Shown here: positions 30,131 through 41,255 of the stretch, piece after piece
Position numbering within the stretch: position 1 is the stretch's first letter
Layout of the letters: each line of letters starts with the position of its first letter
Assembly (NCBI RefSeq): GCF_902459615.1
Contig: NZ_CABPSA010000003.1
Span: forward strand, 124,001 to 188,000
DNA length: 64,000 nt
Direction: 5' to 3'
Origin: Pandoraea commovens
Lineage (GTDB): Bacteria > Pseudomonadota > Gammaproteobacteria > Burkholderiales > Burkholderiaceae
The notes under the pieces: generated by a model
What the model was told of the DNA's origin: nothing
The model's input: only the letters and a program-made list of their open reading frames with translations
The model's database searches: none
Position numbers and translations under genes: made by a program

Positions 30131-30307
30131 GAGGAAATGTGCGCAAAGCCGACCGACGGTCAATCTCACCGAAGCTAATGTTCACGCGGCTTTTCGCGGG
30201 ATGAAACGAAACAATTTCAACATTTTCTTACGACTATTAGCTTCGTAACCGACGCGCCCCCTCGTACGATGAAGGCGTACCAAAACTTCGCTTGCAAGGG
30301 GGCGAAA

Positions 30308-30703
30308 ATGAAAAAACTGACTCTGACCATCGCGCTCGTTACTGCCACGCTCGGCGGCTTTGCCGTAGCACCGGCTCACGCTCAGGTGGGCGTGTCCATC
30401 AGCATCGGCGCACCGCCGCCGCCGCGTTATGAACCGGTCCCGCCGCCGCGCGCGGGTTACGTCTGGGCCCCGGGCTTCTGGGATTGGGACGGCCACCGTC
30501 ACGACTGGCGCGCCGGTCACTGGGAACGTGCACGCCCGGGTTACGCCTACCGTGCACCGGCCTGGCATCAGGGCCCGCATGGTTGGGAACTGAACCGTGG
30601 CGGATGGGATCATGGTGGCCCCGGCGGCCCGAACCGTCATGACAATCGCGGCCACGGCGACCATGGCGATCACGACCACGATCATGACCGCTATCACGGG
30701 TAA
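30308..30703 (+). CDS. YXWGXW-repeat exported protein
   Basis: A 131-residue secreted protein. The signal peptide MKKLTLTIALVTATLGGFAV...APAHA is followed by a Pro-rich segment and repeated aromatic units such as YVWAPGFWDWDGH and WRAGHWERARPGY, the YXWGXW family common in Burkholderiales. The C-terminus is rich in His, Asp and Gly (HGDHGDHDHDHDRYHG), a possible metal-binding tail. The function is unknown; an envelope role is likely. It stands alone and is followed by its own strong terminator. Confidence 0.85.
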   Translation: MKKLTLTIALVTATLGGFAVAPAHAQVGVSISIGAPPPPRYEPVPPPRAGYVWAPGFWDWDGHRHDWRAGHWERARPGYAYRAPAWHQGPHGWELNRGGWDHGGPGGPNRHDNRGHGDHGDHDHDHDRYHG

Positions 30704-30730
30704 TCGTTACTGATTCAAAACGTGGCATCG

Positions 30731-30761
30731 AAACGCCGGCGCTTATCAGCGCCGGCGTTTT
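30731..30761 (+). terminator. Intrinsic terminator of the YXWGXW gene
   Basis: A near-perfect stem AAACGCCGGCGCT/AGCGCCGGCGTTT with a four-base loop and T-run, 28 bp after the stop codon. The A-rich 5' side makes it potentially bidirectional. Confidence 0.9.
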
Positions 30762-30865
30762 GCTAAGGAAAATCGGTTGGTTGGGCGCGAGTACGCGCAC
30801 CGTTATCGTAGACATCCGCTCGCTGCTATCCGCCGCGACCTACGATAATCGGAGCCCAACAGGCC

Positions 30866-31711
30866 ATGCAAAACAAGATTCGCCAGCCACGCACACGTCT
30901 AGCCGTTTCCTCCATCGCCGCAGCTCTGCTGAGCATCGCAGCCCTCGCACCGCTCGCCGCGCACGCCGACAAGCTCGACGACATCAAGAGGGCGGGCGTG
31001 CTGCGCGTCGCAACGTTCGACAGCAATCCGCCGTTCGGCTACGTCGACGCGAAGTCGCACAAGATCGTCGGTCTCGACGTCGATTACGCGAAGGCACTGG
31101 CCGACAAGCTCGGCGTGAAGCTCGAACTGCAACCGACGAACCCGGCCAACCGGATTCCGTTCCTCACGTCGAAGAAGGTCGATCTCGTACTGGCCAACTT
31201 CACGATCACGGACGAACGCGCCAAGCAGGTCGACTTCAGCATTCCCTATTTTTCCTCGGGCCAGCAGTTCCTCGCGAAGAAGGGCACGCTGTCGTCGCCT
31301 GATCAGTTGAGCGCGCTGCGCATCGGTGCCGACAAGGGCACGACGAACGAAATCACGCTTCGTGAGAAATTCCCGAAAGCGACCATCGTCGCGTTCGACG
31401 ACACACCGTTCGCTTTCGCCGCGTTGCGTACGGGCACCGTGCAAGCCATTACGCAGGACGGGCCGAAGCTCGTCGGCCTGCTCGCCAATGTGCCGGACAA
31501 GCAGAACTACGAGATCCCTGCCTTCACGATTTCGAACGACTACATGGGCGTGGGCGTACCGAAGGGCGAGGCGCGGCTGACCGCGTTCGTGAACGACACG
31601 CTGCGCGATCTGGAAAAGGACGGCACCGCCGCCAACATCTACGACCGCTGGTTCGGTCCGAAGTCGGCCCAGCCGTTGCCGCGTCTGTTCAAGATCGGCG
31701 ACAAGGCGTGA
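30866..31711 (+). CDS. Polar amino acid ABC transporter substrate-binding protein
   Basis: A 281-residue periplasmic binding protein. The signal peptide ends near LAPLAAHA, with mature DKLDDIKRAGVLRVATFDSN. Family motifs (SBP_bac_3) include PPFGYVDAKSHKIVGLDVDYA and later LVLANFTITDERAKQVDFS. The closest general type is the glutamate/aspartate or cystine-like binder, but ligand residues cannot be assigned by eye. It is followed by two permease genes, the first overlapping its stop (GTGA). No ATPase gene is present in the cluster. Confidence 0.88.
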   Translation: MQNKIRQPRTRLAVSSIAAALLSIAALAPLAAHADKLDDIKRAGVLRVATFDSNPPFGYVDAKSHKIVGLDVDYAKALADKLGVKLELQPTNPANRIPFLTSKKVDLVLANFTITDERAKQVDFSIPYFSSGQQFLAKKGTLSSPDQLSALRIGADKGTTNEITLREKFPKATIVAFDDTPFAFAALRTGTVQAITQDGPKLVGLLANVPDKQNYEIPAFTISNDYMGVGVPKGEARLTAFVNDTLRDLEKDGTAANIYDRWFGPKSAQPLPRLFKIGDKA

Positions 31712-32430
31712 CGGACTGGCTCGCTCCGAAGTATCTCGACTGGCTGTTCACGGGCTTCGGCGTCACCGTCGCACTGGCTGTCGCGGCCAGCGCGGCGGCG
31801 ACGCTGCTCGGCTTCGGGCTGGCCGTGGCGCGCAACTCGCATAGCGCGTTGTTCGCCCGCCCCGCGACCGCGTACGTTGCGCTGATGCGCAACACGCCGC
31901 TGCTCGTCCAACTCTTCTTCTGGTACTTCGGCGTCGCAGCGCTGCTGCCTGCGAGTGCCGTGCAATGGCTCTCGCAGGCGCATGTCTGGCATGTCGTGCT
32001 GTTCGACATTCGCTGGCCGACGCTGGAAACGCTCGCGGGCTTCGTGGGCCTCACGCTTTACACCACGGCGTTCATCGGCGAAGAGATTCGCGCGGGTCTG
32101 CGCGGGGTGCCTGCCGGACAAACGCACGCGGCCGCCGCGCTCGGCCTGAGCCGCTTCGCGATCTTCCGTCATGTCGTGCTGCCGCAGGCGGTGCGCATTG
32201 CGATGCCGCCGTTGTTCGGGCAATACATGAACGTGGTGAAGAACTCTTCGCTGACGATGGCGATCGGCCTCGCGGAACTCTCGTATGCCTCGCGTCAGGT
32301 CGAGACGGAAACGTTCAAGACGTTTCAGGCGTTCGGCATTGCCACGCTGCTTTACGTCGGTGCGATTGCGCTGATCGAAGCCGTGAGCATGGTTACGACG
32401 CATCGTCACGCCACCGCCCCTTCACGCTGA
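31708..32430 (+). CDS. Amino acid ABC transporter permease (HisM/GltJ type)
   Basis: A 240-residue inner membrane permease with about five helices. The EAA loop reads EEIRAGLRGVPAGQTHAAAALG followed by RHVVLPQAVRIAMPP. It starts with GTG overlapping the binding-protein stop, implying coupled translation. It forms a heteromeric pore with the next permease. The substrate follows the binding protein, probably a polar amino acid. Confidence 0.88.
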   Translation: MTDWLAPKYLDWLFTGFGVTVALAVAASAAATLLGFGLAVARNSHSALFARPATAYVALMRNTPLLVQLFFWYFGVAALLPASAVQWLSQAHVWHVVLFDIRWPTLETLAGFVGLTLYTTAFIGEEIRAGLRGVPAGQTHAAAALGLSRFAIFRHVVLPQAVRIAMPPLFGQYMNVVKNSSLTMAIGLAELSYASRQVETETFKTFQAFGIATLLYVGAIALIEAVSMVTTHRHATAPSR

Positions 32431-32488
32431 TTTCGCTGATTTCGCTGATCCCACCGCACCCGACGCCAGCGACCTCCCGGACGTCCTC

Positions 32489-33347
32489 ATGAATTTCTCC
32501 GCCGTCTTCGACAACCTGCCCCACCTGCTTTGGGGCGACTTCCCCGACGGCCCGCTCTCCGGTGCCGCGCTCACGCTGGTACTCGCCACGGTGAGCGCCG
32601 TGGCGTCCGGTGTCCTGGGTCTGGCGGGCGGCATCGCCCTCGCAATGCTCGGCGGCCCGGCGCGCTGGGTGCTGACTTTCGTGATCGGCTTCTTTCGCGC
32701 CATTCCGGTGCTGATGCTGATCTTCTGGACGTACTTTCTGCTGCCGATCCTCTTCGGGGTCGACGTGCCCGGGCTCGCCACTGTGGCGTGCGCGCTCGCG
32801 CTGATCGGCGGCGCATATCTCTCGCACACGGTCTACGCGGGGATTCGTGGCGTGGGCACGGCGCAATGGCAGGCAGGCATGTCGCTCGGCCTCACGCGCG
32901 TGCAGACGTTGCACCACGTCGTGCTGCCGCAGGCGCTACGCATCATGACGCCGTCGTTCGTCAATCAGTGGATTTCGCTGGTGAAGGACACCTCACTCGC
33001 GTACATCGTCGGCGTGGCTGAGTTGTCGTTCGTCGCCACACAGGTGAACAGCCGGTTGATGGTCTACCCGGCGGAAGTGTTCGCGTTCGTCGCGCTGATC
33101 TACTTCGTGATGTGCACCGCACTCGAATGGCTTTGCACGACGCTGCTCGGCAAACCTCTGCAACCGCAAGCCAGCGATCCGGACGACGCAAAAGCAAAAC
33201 CCCGGCGGGGCTGGCAGCGCATCGTATCGATACGGTTGCCGACCCCGCCGGGGCTTGCAAGAGTCACTCGACGGCTAAGCCGTCTGGCGCATCGCGACCG
33301 GCGGCGCGCCCCGGAACAACTGCCGGAGCATCGACGCCGGGTGGACT

Positions 33348-33370
<23 letters not shown>
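32489..33370 (+). CDS. Amino acid ABC transporter permease (GltK type) with C-terminal extension
   Basis: A 293-residue permease; normal family members are about 220. Core: helices, RAIPVLMLIFWTYFLLP, and the EAA loop with GTAQWQAGMSLGLTRVQTL followed by HHVVLPQALRIMTPSF. After about residue 222 (LLGKPLQPQ) the sequence becomes Arg/Pro-rich and unlike a permease (RRLSRLAHRDRRRAPEQL). That tail is encoded by DNA carrying a strong inverted repeat and overlaps the 3' end of the convergent maeB by 23 bp. The likely explanation is loss of an earlier stop codon so that the frame reads through the terminator region. Confidence 0.85.
33190..33253 (-). terminator. Probable intrinsic terminator for maeB, inside permease 3' end
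   Basis: Perfect 11-bp arms CCCCGGCGGGG (33200-33210) and CCCCGCCGGGG (33243-33253), with a second palindrome CGTATCGATACG (33223-33234) in the loop. Reading leftward, the hairpin is followed by GTTTTGCTTTTGCG, a T-rich tract, so it should end the minus-strand maeB transcript about 95 bp after its stop codon. Confidence 0.75.
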
Positions 33371-35636
<2,266 letters not shown>

Positions 35637-35843
35637 GGCAATGTCGTCCTCGTAGGTTCTCTGAACTTGTGTCTCACTCTGTTTTGCGCGGCGAACCGTT
35701 CTGATGACGGCTGTCGACCTGAGCGCATAGAGGTGAGCCCATTCTAGGGAGCCGCCAGCGGGGGGCGATTCTGAATTACTATGGGGGCATCATATTTTCC
35801 ATATAAGCCCCGAACATCGGGGGTTTCAGAGGATTCAGGACAG

Positions 35844-36815
35844 ATGGTGGCGGTGCCTTTCGATACGGGGGAAGTAGTCCGGCGGCTGACGACCCGGCTC
35901 AAGATGCGTCATCTCGTGCTGTTGTTGCAGATTCAGCAGCACGGCTCGCTCACGCGCGTGGCCGAGCACATGGCGACGAGCCAGCCCGCCGTGACCAGCG
36001 CGCTGGCCGAGCTGGAAAGCATGCTGGGCGGCCCGCTCTTCGACCGCACCCCGCGCGGCATGACGCCGACACCGCTTGGCGACGTCGTGCTGGCCCGCGC
36101 ACAGGCAATGGTCCACGATCTCGACCACCTGACCCGCGATATCGAAGCCGTCATGGCCGGGCATGCTGCCCGCCTTCAAGTCGGTGTGATCCCGTACATC
36201 TCCGGCAAGACCCTCTCCGCCGCCATCCAGCAGACGCTGGCCCAGATTCCCCAACGCCTGACCGTCACGCTGCATGAAGGCACGAGCGAGTCGCTGATGG
36301 CGCAATTGCGCGACCACACGCTAGACGTGGTGATCGCCCGCGCGGCAGCGAACGTCGACGTCACGCAAGTGCAGTTCGAAGTGCTGCACCATCAGGCCCC
36401 ACGCGTGGTGGCAAGCCGTCGTCTGGCGGCCCGGCTGGGGCGCAGCGCCCCGGTGTGGGCGCAACTGGCAGAACTCGACTGGGTGATGGGCGCGCCGAAT
36501 ACGCCGATGCGCGACCAACTCTCCGACCTGTTCCTGCATGCCGGGGTGGTGCCGCCGGTGCCTGTGGTGGAGAGCTTTTCGTCCCGGTTGACGGGCGAAC
36601 TGCTGGCCAGCAGCGAGCGCGCCGTGTCGCTGCTACCGGCCGATATCGCCGAGGAACTGGTTCGCATCGCGGGCGTAGCCATCGTGCCGTGGTCGCTCAC
36701 GTGGACACTGCCGCCCGTGGCCATGTTCACCCGCCGCGAGAACCCGCGGGAGACGCACCGGCTCTTTACGCAGGCGCTGCGCACTCAGTATCAGTTGATG
36801 GCGGGGACGGCCTGA
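35844..36815 (+). CDS. LysR-family transcriptional regulator
   Basis: A 323-residue LysR regulator. The DNA-binding part reads LKMRHLVLLLQIQQHGSLTR, then MATSQPAVTSALAELESMLG and LFDRTPRGMTPTPLG, resembling the CbbR/GbpR-like branch with PRGMTPT. An upstream in-frame ATG at 35781 adds 21 residues without a ribosome site; the ATG at 35844 has AGGA close upstream, so I prefer it. It is divergent from maeB. Regulation of maeB is possible but not shown. The effector is unknown. Confidence 0.84.
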   Translation: MVAVPFDTGEVVRRLTTRLKMRHLVLLLQIQQHGSLTRVAEHMATSQPAVTSALAELESMLGGPLFDRTPRGMTPTPLGDVVLARAQAMVHDLDHLTRDIEAVMAGHAARLQVGVIPYISGKTLSAAIQQTLAQIPQRLTVTLHEGTSESLMAQLRDHTLDVVIARAAANVDVTQVQFEVLHHQAPRVVASRRLAARLGRSAPVWAQLAELDWVMGAPNTPMRDQLSDLFLHAGVVPPVPVVESFSSRLTGELLASSERAVSLLPADIAEELVRIAGVAIVPWSLTWTLPPVAMFTRRENPRETHRLFTQALRTQYQLMAGTA

Positions 36816-36939
36816 GCCGGTGCCGGAAAGGCATTGAAAGTCCCTTTGCCGTCAAAACCGGCGAATTTCGGGAAATGAAGCCTTTTCGGCTCGTTTCCCG
36901 CACGATTGCCCGATTTGTGTCCGTCGTATCGTGTGACCC

Positions 36940-38259
36940 ATGAACGACGCCGTCCCCCTCTCCCCTCAGAACACCGCGACATCGGCCAACCCCGCATCGG
37001 CGGGGACGCCGCTTGTCACGCCGCCCACCACGCCGCCCACCACGCCGCCCATCACGCCGCCCGTCACCCCGTTCGCCGCGTCTCCGCAACAGATCTTTCT
37101 GGCCCCGGCGCTGCTGCCCACGCAGGTCGGCCCGGCCGGGCTGCGCTTCGACTTCAACGACGGCGCGCGCGTGGTCATCCCCGACTTCGGTCAGCCGCTG
37201 CCGTGGCGCGTGCGCATCAGCGATTTGCGCGACGACAGCACGCTCACGGAAGTCTCGCTGTCGTCGGGCGTGGTGCGCAGCCCGGCAAAGTACTACGTGC
37301 CGTATGGCATCACGATCTGGCTGAACGACGTGGTGGTCTTCGAGCATCGCTTCGACCTCCGCGATCAGGACGTGCTGATCCAGATTCCGCTGGCGGCCCT
37401 GGGCGATGTGTTGGGATGGATACCGTATGCCTTGCGCTTCAAGGACGTGCATGGCTGTCGACTGGCGTGCGTGGTTACGCCAGCGGTGGCCGCGCTGTTC
37501 CGCGACGCGCATCCCGACGTCGAATTCGTTGCACAGGACAAGGTGGAGCGGCGCAAGTACTACGCGACCTACAACATCGGCCTGTTCTTCGACGATAAGG
37601 AGTGCATCCAGCAACCTCGCGACTTTCGCGAGACGGGACTGCACCGTACGGCCGCGCACATTCTCGGCGTCGACGACGCGCAAGCACGCGCGAAGACGGC
37701 GTTGCCGGACGTGTCGCGTCCGATGACCGAGCCCTATGTGTGCATCGCCGTGCAGAGTACGGCGCAGTGCAAATACTGGAACCATCCCGGGGGATGGGAC
37801 GCCGTCGTTGCAGGCCTACGCGAGCGTGGCTTTCAGGTCGTGTGCGTCGATCAGAAGCCGCGCTACGGCAAGAACGATTTCTGGCAGTCGATCCCCGAGG
37901 GGGCCATCGATGCGACGGGCGACCTGCCGCTGACCGAACGGGCGCGCTGGCTGATGCATGCGAGCGCCTTCATCGGCTTGTCGAGCGGCCTGTCGTGGCT
38001 GGCGTGGACGATGAACACGCCGACGGTCCTGATCTCCGGCTTCACCCTGCCGCACAACGAGTTCGCGACGCCGTACCGCGTGATCAACCCCGACGTCTGC
38101 ACCGGCTGCTGGCACGACCCCGCCATCCGCTACAACCACGACGACTTCCACTTCTGCCCTCGCCACAAAGGCACGGAGCGCGCCTTCGAATGCACGACGT
38201 CGATTACACCGGAGGCGGTGTTGTCGGCGGTGGATCGGGTGCCGGGATTGACGGGATAG
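36940..38259 (+). CDS. Autotransporter strand-loop-strand O-heptosyltransferase (TibC/AAH type)
   Basis: A 439-residue glycosyltransferase of the bacterial autotransporter heptosyltransferase family, which adds heptose to serines of autotransporter adhesins before export. The C-terminal metal site is visible: Cys387 and Cys390 in VCTGCW, Cys406 in FHFCPRHKG and Cys418 in FECT, four cysteines that hold iron in TibC. GT9-like elements include IAVQSTAQCKYWNHPGGW and FIGLSSGLSWLAWTM. The N-terminus has Pro-Thr repeats (TTPPTTPPITPPVTP, residues 27-41), absent from the core family. No autotransporter substrate gene lies in this window, so the acceptor must be encoded elsewhere. Confidence 0.88.
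   Translation: MNDAVPLSPQNTATSANPASAGTPLVTPPTTPPTTPPITPPVTPFAASPQQIFLAPALLPTQVGPAGLRFDFNDGARVVIPDFGQPLPWRVRISDLRDDSTLTEVSLSSGVVRSPAKYYVPYGITIWLNDVVVFEHRFDLRDQDVLIQIPLAALGDVLGWIPYALRFKDVHGCRLACVVTPAVAALFRDAHPDVEFVAQDKVERRKYYATYNIGLFFDDKECIQQPRDFRETGLHRTAAHILGVDDAQARAKTALPDVSRPMTEPYVCIAVQSTAQCKYWNHPGGWDAVVAGLRERGFQVVCVDQKPRYGKNDFWQSIPEGAIDATGDLPLTERARWLMHASAFIGLSSGLSWLAWTMNTPTVLISGFTLPHNEFATPYRVINPDVCTGCWHDPAIRYNHDDFHFCPRHKGTERAFECTTSITPEAVLSAVDRVPGLTG
37018..37070 (+). repeat. Short tandem coding repeat (Thr-Pro-Pro units)
   Basis: About four copies of a 12-bp unit of the form ACGCCGCCCACC in the 5' part of the heptosyltransferase gene, encoding Thr-Pro-Pro-Thr units. A change of one copy keeps frame, so copy-number change would alter only the linker length. 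Confidence 0.75.
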
Positions 38260-38277
38260 TTAAAAGAGATCAGCGAG

Positions 38278-39606
38278 TCAGACCAACGCTTTGCGCAAGG
38301 CCGCGCTGGAAATGGCGTCGATATGTCGAAATGCGGGCGCAATACGGTCGATATCATCAGCACCGACACCAAAGGCTTCGAAGTGGACTCGCCACTCCCG
38401 GACGTCTCGCCAAACCCGATCAATTAGTCGACAGGCATCGCGTCGCGACAGCGTAAAGCGCTCGTGGGCTTCCAGCGCATTATCAAGCGTTGCAAGACGT
38501 CCCTGAGGACCCACACCGAGATGTAAGAGTCTCTCTTCCGCCATGCTGGCTCGTGGCATGACGTCATATAGGGGGCTTAATCGCCAACCACCGATCTGTG
38601 CATCCCATAGGAATCCGTGATTGCGCAGATGATCGTCGTCGTTACTCACGAAGATGTTGAAGATCATGCGCTGGAACAGCTCTGTGTTGTTCTGCCGGAC
38701 AACGCTCGGATGACAATAGCGACGAATGGCATCGGCAATTTCCGGATAAGACTTGGCGTGTGACTCCATCTCGTCGCACGCCAACAGCGTCAGCCCACTG
38801 ACGAACGGCATACGCCGCTCGATTCGTCCCTCACCGGGTGACGCCGAGACGAGACCGCTCTCGGGATTCGTCCAGAAACGGTCGAAGCGGCGAATCATCA
38901 TGATCTGCCGGTCTCCGATATTGCGAGTGACGACGTCCGGAACAGACAGTCCGATGTGTGCGCCGAGCTTGAGCGTTGCGCATTCAAGCGCTGGCACATT
39001 GATGGAATCGCCACGGCTAGGGAATTTCGCTAGCCAGAGTGCGCCTTCTTCGTCCCGAACTGAAGCTTTCGGTCGTGCTCCGCCTAGTGCAGAACCGTCT
39101 GCAAAAATGGCGTCGAGATGTGCTGGCACCGGTACGCCCGCTTCTATTCGTTCGGCCGCCTCGATCAGATGCGACAGCGATTGCACACCCGTCACGCCAG
39201 CGGTAGGCGGATCATTCAACGCTCGACGCACATCCAGTGCACCAACGCGCTCGCTGCCAGCGTGCAGCAGATACACGGACTCGGCAAGACTGTTCGCAGG
39301 CGCTTTGAGTTTGGACTCGATGACTCTACGCCCCCATGCGTCAGGCGCTGCGTCGCGTACACCACCAAATGACGTCAGGCGATTCACGGGAAACAGCCGC
39401 TTACCAGTGACGAGGTTGGAGTCGCCTGTGCCGAGGCTGACCGGGTCTATCTCAACGGCGTCTTTTCGTTTGAGATATTTCAGACCATACGCAAACGTCG
39501 AGGCCATCAATGTTGCGCCGGACTCGGTCAGGTCCAGTTGACCGCACGGTGCCCACCCTTGCGCCAAATGCGAAAAAACAATCAACCGTGTGGTCACCTC
39601 TGCCAT
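38278..39606 (-). CDS. hipA: HipA-family serine/threonine kinase toxin
   Basis: A 442-residue HipA-like kinase. N-terminal (couple_hipA) domain includes GVRDAAPDAWGRRVIESKL; the kinase core has GGARPKASVRDEEGALWLAKF for ATP contact and the catalytic SNDDDHLRNHGFLWD near residue 320, followed by LSPLYDVMP for metal binding. HipA toxins phosphorylate glutamyl-tRNA synthetase or related targets and cause dormancy; the target here is unknown. It lies downstream of the HTH antitoxin gene, 59 bp apart, in the usual hipB-hipA order. The catalytic residues look intact, so the toxin is probably active. Confidence 0.9.
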   Translation of the reverse strand: MAEVTTRLIVFSHLAQGWAPCGQLDLTESGATLMASTFAYGLKYLKRKDAVEIDPVSLGTGDSNLVTGKRLFPVNRLTSFGGVRDAAPDAWGRRVIESKLKAPANSLAESVYLLHAGSERVGALDVRRALNDPPTAGVTGVQSLSHLIEAAERIEAGVPVPAHLDAIFADGSALGGARPKASVRDEEGALWLAKFPSRGDSINVPALECATLKLGAHIGLSVPDVVTRNIGDRQIMMIRRFDRFWTNPESGLVSASPGEGRIERRMPFVSGLTLLACDEMESHAKSYPEIADAIRRYCHPSVVRQNNTELFQRMIFNIFVSNDDDHLRNHGFLWDAQIGGWRLSPLYDVMPRASMAEERLLHLGVGPQGRLATLDNALEAHERFTLSRRDACRLIDRVWRDVREWRVHFEAFGVGADDIDRIAPAFRHIDAISSAALRKALV

Positions 39607-39665
39607 GCATCGCGCCCCTTCGTTCGAGATAAGTTGCTGAAGACGTTAGCGGTTTTGCTCAGGCG

Positions 39666-40007
39666 TCAGAAGTCGAGGGCATCGAGCTCCGAAGACGACA
39701 TGTCGCGCACACGCTTCGTCTGCTCCCGCACGCGCAGCATTGCAAGTGCAGGATCCGATTCAGCATACAGATCGCCGAGCGTCGTGCCTGGCGCGATGGC
39801 GTCGAGGTAACGCAGGATTTGACCAAAGGCAATCCCTGGATCGCCGTGTTCCATTCGATATACGGTATTGCGTGATAAGCCCGCACGGATCGCCGCATCG
39901 ACCTGCTTTACCCGACGAGCGGTGCGCAGGCGAGCAAGCAACTGGCCGAGTTTCGAGGCTTCGGTAAGTTGCGCCGACGTAAGCGAGCTGCTTTGAGAAG
40001 TTTTCAT
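39666..40007 (-). CDS. hipB: HipB-like HTH (XRE-family) antitoxin
   Basis: A 113-residue DNA-binding antitoxin. The helix-turn-helix reads LGQLLARLRTARRVKQVDAA then LSRNTVYRMEHGDPGIA at about residues 20-60, followed by a helical C-terminus that would contact HipA. I chose the ATG at 40007 (MKTSQSSSLTSAQ) because the repeated operator lies immediately upstream and would otherwise be coding. It should repress its own operon and neutralise the kinase. Confidence 0.88.
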   Translation of the reverse strand: MKTSQSSSLTSAQLTEASKLGQLLARLRTARRVKQVDAAIRAGLSRNTVYRMEHGDPGIAFGQILRYLDAIAPGTTLGDLYAESDPALAMLRVREQTKRVRDMSSSELDALDF

Positions 40008-40010
40008 GTT

Positions 40011-40125
40011 CGTAAAATCGCTCCTTACAGACTCAAAGAGTGATTTTACGAGCAATTCCGGAAAAATCAACAAAGTGAATGCTCGTTAAATCGAACATTA
40101 ACGACTCAAAGATCGATTTTACGAT
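40011..40125. promoter_or_regulatory. Tandem operators of the hipBA operon
   Basis: Two copies of a near-identical 22-bp element (GACTCAAAGA, two variable bases, GATTTTACGA) at 40030-40051 and 40103-40124, spaced 73 bp. Each is paired with an inverted partner: CGTAAAATCG at 40011-40020 and TCGTTAAATCGA at 40083-40094. Such paired dyads next to the antitoxin start fit co-operative HipB autorepression. The region also lies upstream of the AraC gene, so both directions may be controlled. Confidence 0.75.
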
Positions 40126-40276
40126 CATCCGCATGCCTGTTTTGGTGCAATGCGTGCGATGCGCCATACGTTGGGCCTACACTACCCACACCGTCCCTGC
40201 GCCGTCAGCCCTTATGCCCGCTAAAGCACGCAGCCAAGCCTCTGACACACCCCAAGCCCCTGCCGCGGCCATCCCT

Positions 40277-40753
40277 ATGCAGTCACCCGCACTGCTTCGC
40301 CGCTTACTGCGCGCCAAGGACCGTATGGATGCCGCATCGCATGAGGCGTGGCCCGTCAAGCGGCTGGCAGAGGTCAGTGGCACGTCCGAGGCGCACTTCT
40401 CCCGGTCGTTCAAACAGGCCTTCGGACTCCCCCCGCATCGCTATCTGCTGACCCGGCGCATCGAACAGGCCAGCACGCTCCTGCGCGATACCGACTTCAA
40501 CATCACGGAAATCGCCTTCGCGACCGGCTGGGAAAGCATCGGCACCTTCGGACGGATCTTTCGCGACATCACCGGACAGAGCCCTGGCGAATTTCGCGAG
40601 CAGGCGCAGGCCAACGGCACGCCACTCGATCAGGTTCCGGGCTGCGTCCTGAAGGCGGCCCAGCGGCCTGATCTCAACATCGCAGTTTTGGAGAAGCGCC
40701 GCCGCATGGCCGACGGTAAAGTCCCTCCATCAACCAACGAGGAGGTCTTATGA
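40277..40753 (+). CDS. AraC-family transcriptional regulator
   Basis: A regulator of about 158 residues consisting almost only of an AraC-type DNA-binding domain: LAEVSGTSEAHFSRSFKQAF and NITEIAFATGWESIGTFGRI, the two helix-turn-helix units. The frame is open back to 40079, across the hipBA operators, so the 5' limit is uncertain; ATGs at 40214 or 40277 are candidates and none has a clear ribosome site. I chose 40277. Its 3' end overlaps the next gene by ATGA, so it is probably co-translated with the VOC protein and may sense the same condition. Confidence 0.75.
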   Translation: MQSPALLRRLLRAKDRMDAASHEAWPVKRLAEVSGTSEAHFSRSFKQAFGLPPHRYLLTRRIEQASTLLRDTDFNITEIAFATGWESIGTFGRIFRDITGQSPGEFREQAQANGTPLDQVPGCVLKAAQRPDLNIAVLEKRRRMADGKVPPSTNEEVL

Positions 40754-41166
40754 ACGAAGGAATTGGCGTGGTGGGGCTGTATGTCGACGATCAGGACGAA
40801 GCACTCGCGTTCTATGTCGACAAGCTCGGTTTTCGCGTTCACACCGATGTACGCAACGGCCCGTACCGTTGGCTGACGGTGCAGCATCCCGATCAGCCCG
40901 CGTTCCAGCTCGGCCTGTTTGCGCCCGGCGCACCGATTCACGACGACGCCACCGCGCAGACGCTGCGCGCCATGGTCGCCAAGGGCGCCATGCCGCCGCT
41001 CGTGCTCTACGTGGCCGACTGCCGCGCGCACTACGCGCGCCTGAAGGAGAAAGGCGTGGAATTCACGCAAGAACCGGTGGACCGTTACGGCAGCGTCGAT
41101 GCCGGTTTCCGGGATCCGGCGGGCAACGGCTGGAAGATGATTCAGCCGCCGAAAGAAGCGAAGTAA
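40750..41166 (+). CDS. Glyoxalase/VOC superfamily protein
   Basis: A 138-residue vicinal oxygen chelate fold protein. IGVVGLYVDDQDEALAFYVD at the start and VDAGFRDPAGNGWKMIQP near the end are the two beta-alpha-beta-beta-beta halves. GAGGAGG lies close before the ATG. It overlaps the AraC gene, suggesting a regulator-enzyme pair. The typical metal His/Glu set is not fully clear by eye. Resistance or detoxification roles are common but the substrate is unknown. Confidence 0.83.
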   Translation: MNEGIGVVGLYVDDQDEALAFYVDKLGFRVHTDVRNGPYRWLTVQHPDQPAFQLGLFAPGAPIHDDATAQTLRAMVAKGAMPPLVLYVADCRAHYARLKEKGVEFTQEPVDRYGSVDAGFRDPAGNGWKMIQPPKEAK

Positions 41167-41180
41167 GGAAGTGACGCAGG

Positions 41181-41232
41181 CAACGTGAAATACATGCGCC
41201 GCCACACCCGTCGGGTAAGCGGCGCATCGTTG
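41181..41232. terminator. Hairpin between convergent VOC and EAL genes
   Basis: A perfect stem ATGCGCCGC/GCGGCGCAT (41194-41202 and 41219-41227) encloses an inner dyad ACCCG-T-CGGGT, and outer CAACG/CGTTG arms extend it. There is no T-run, so it may be a weak bidirectional terminator or an mRNA end structure. Confidence 0.5.
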
Positions 41233-41255
41233 CGAGAGACGTACAGACGCCGCGC

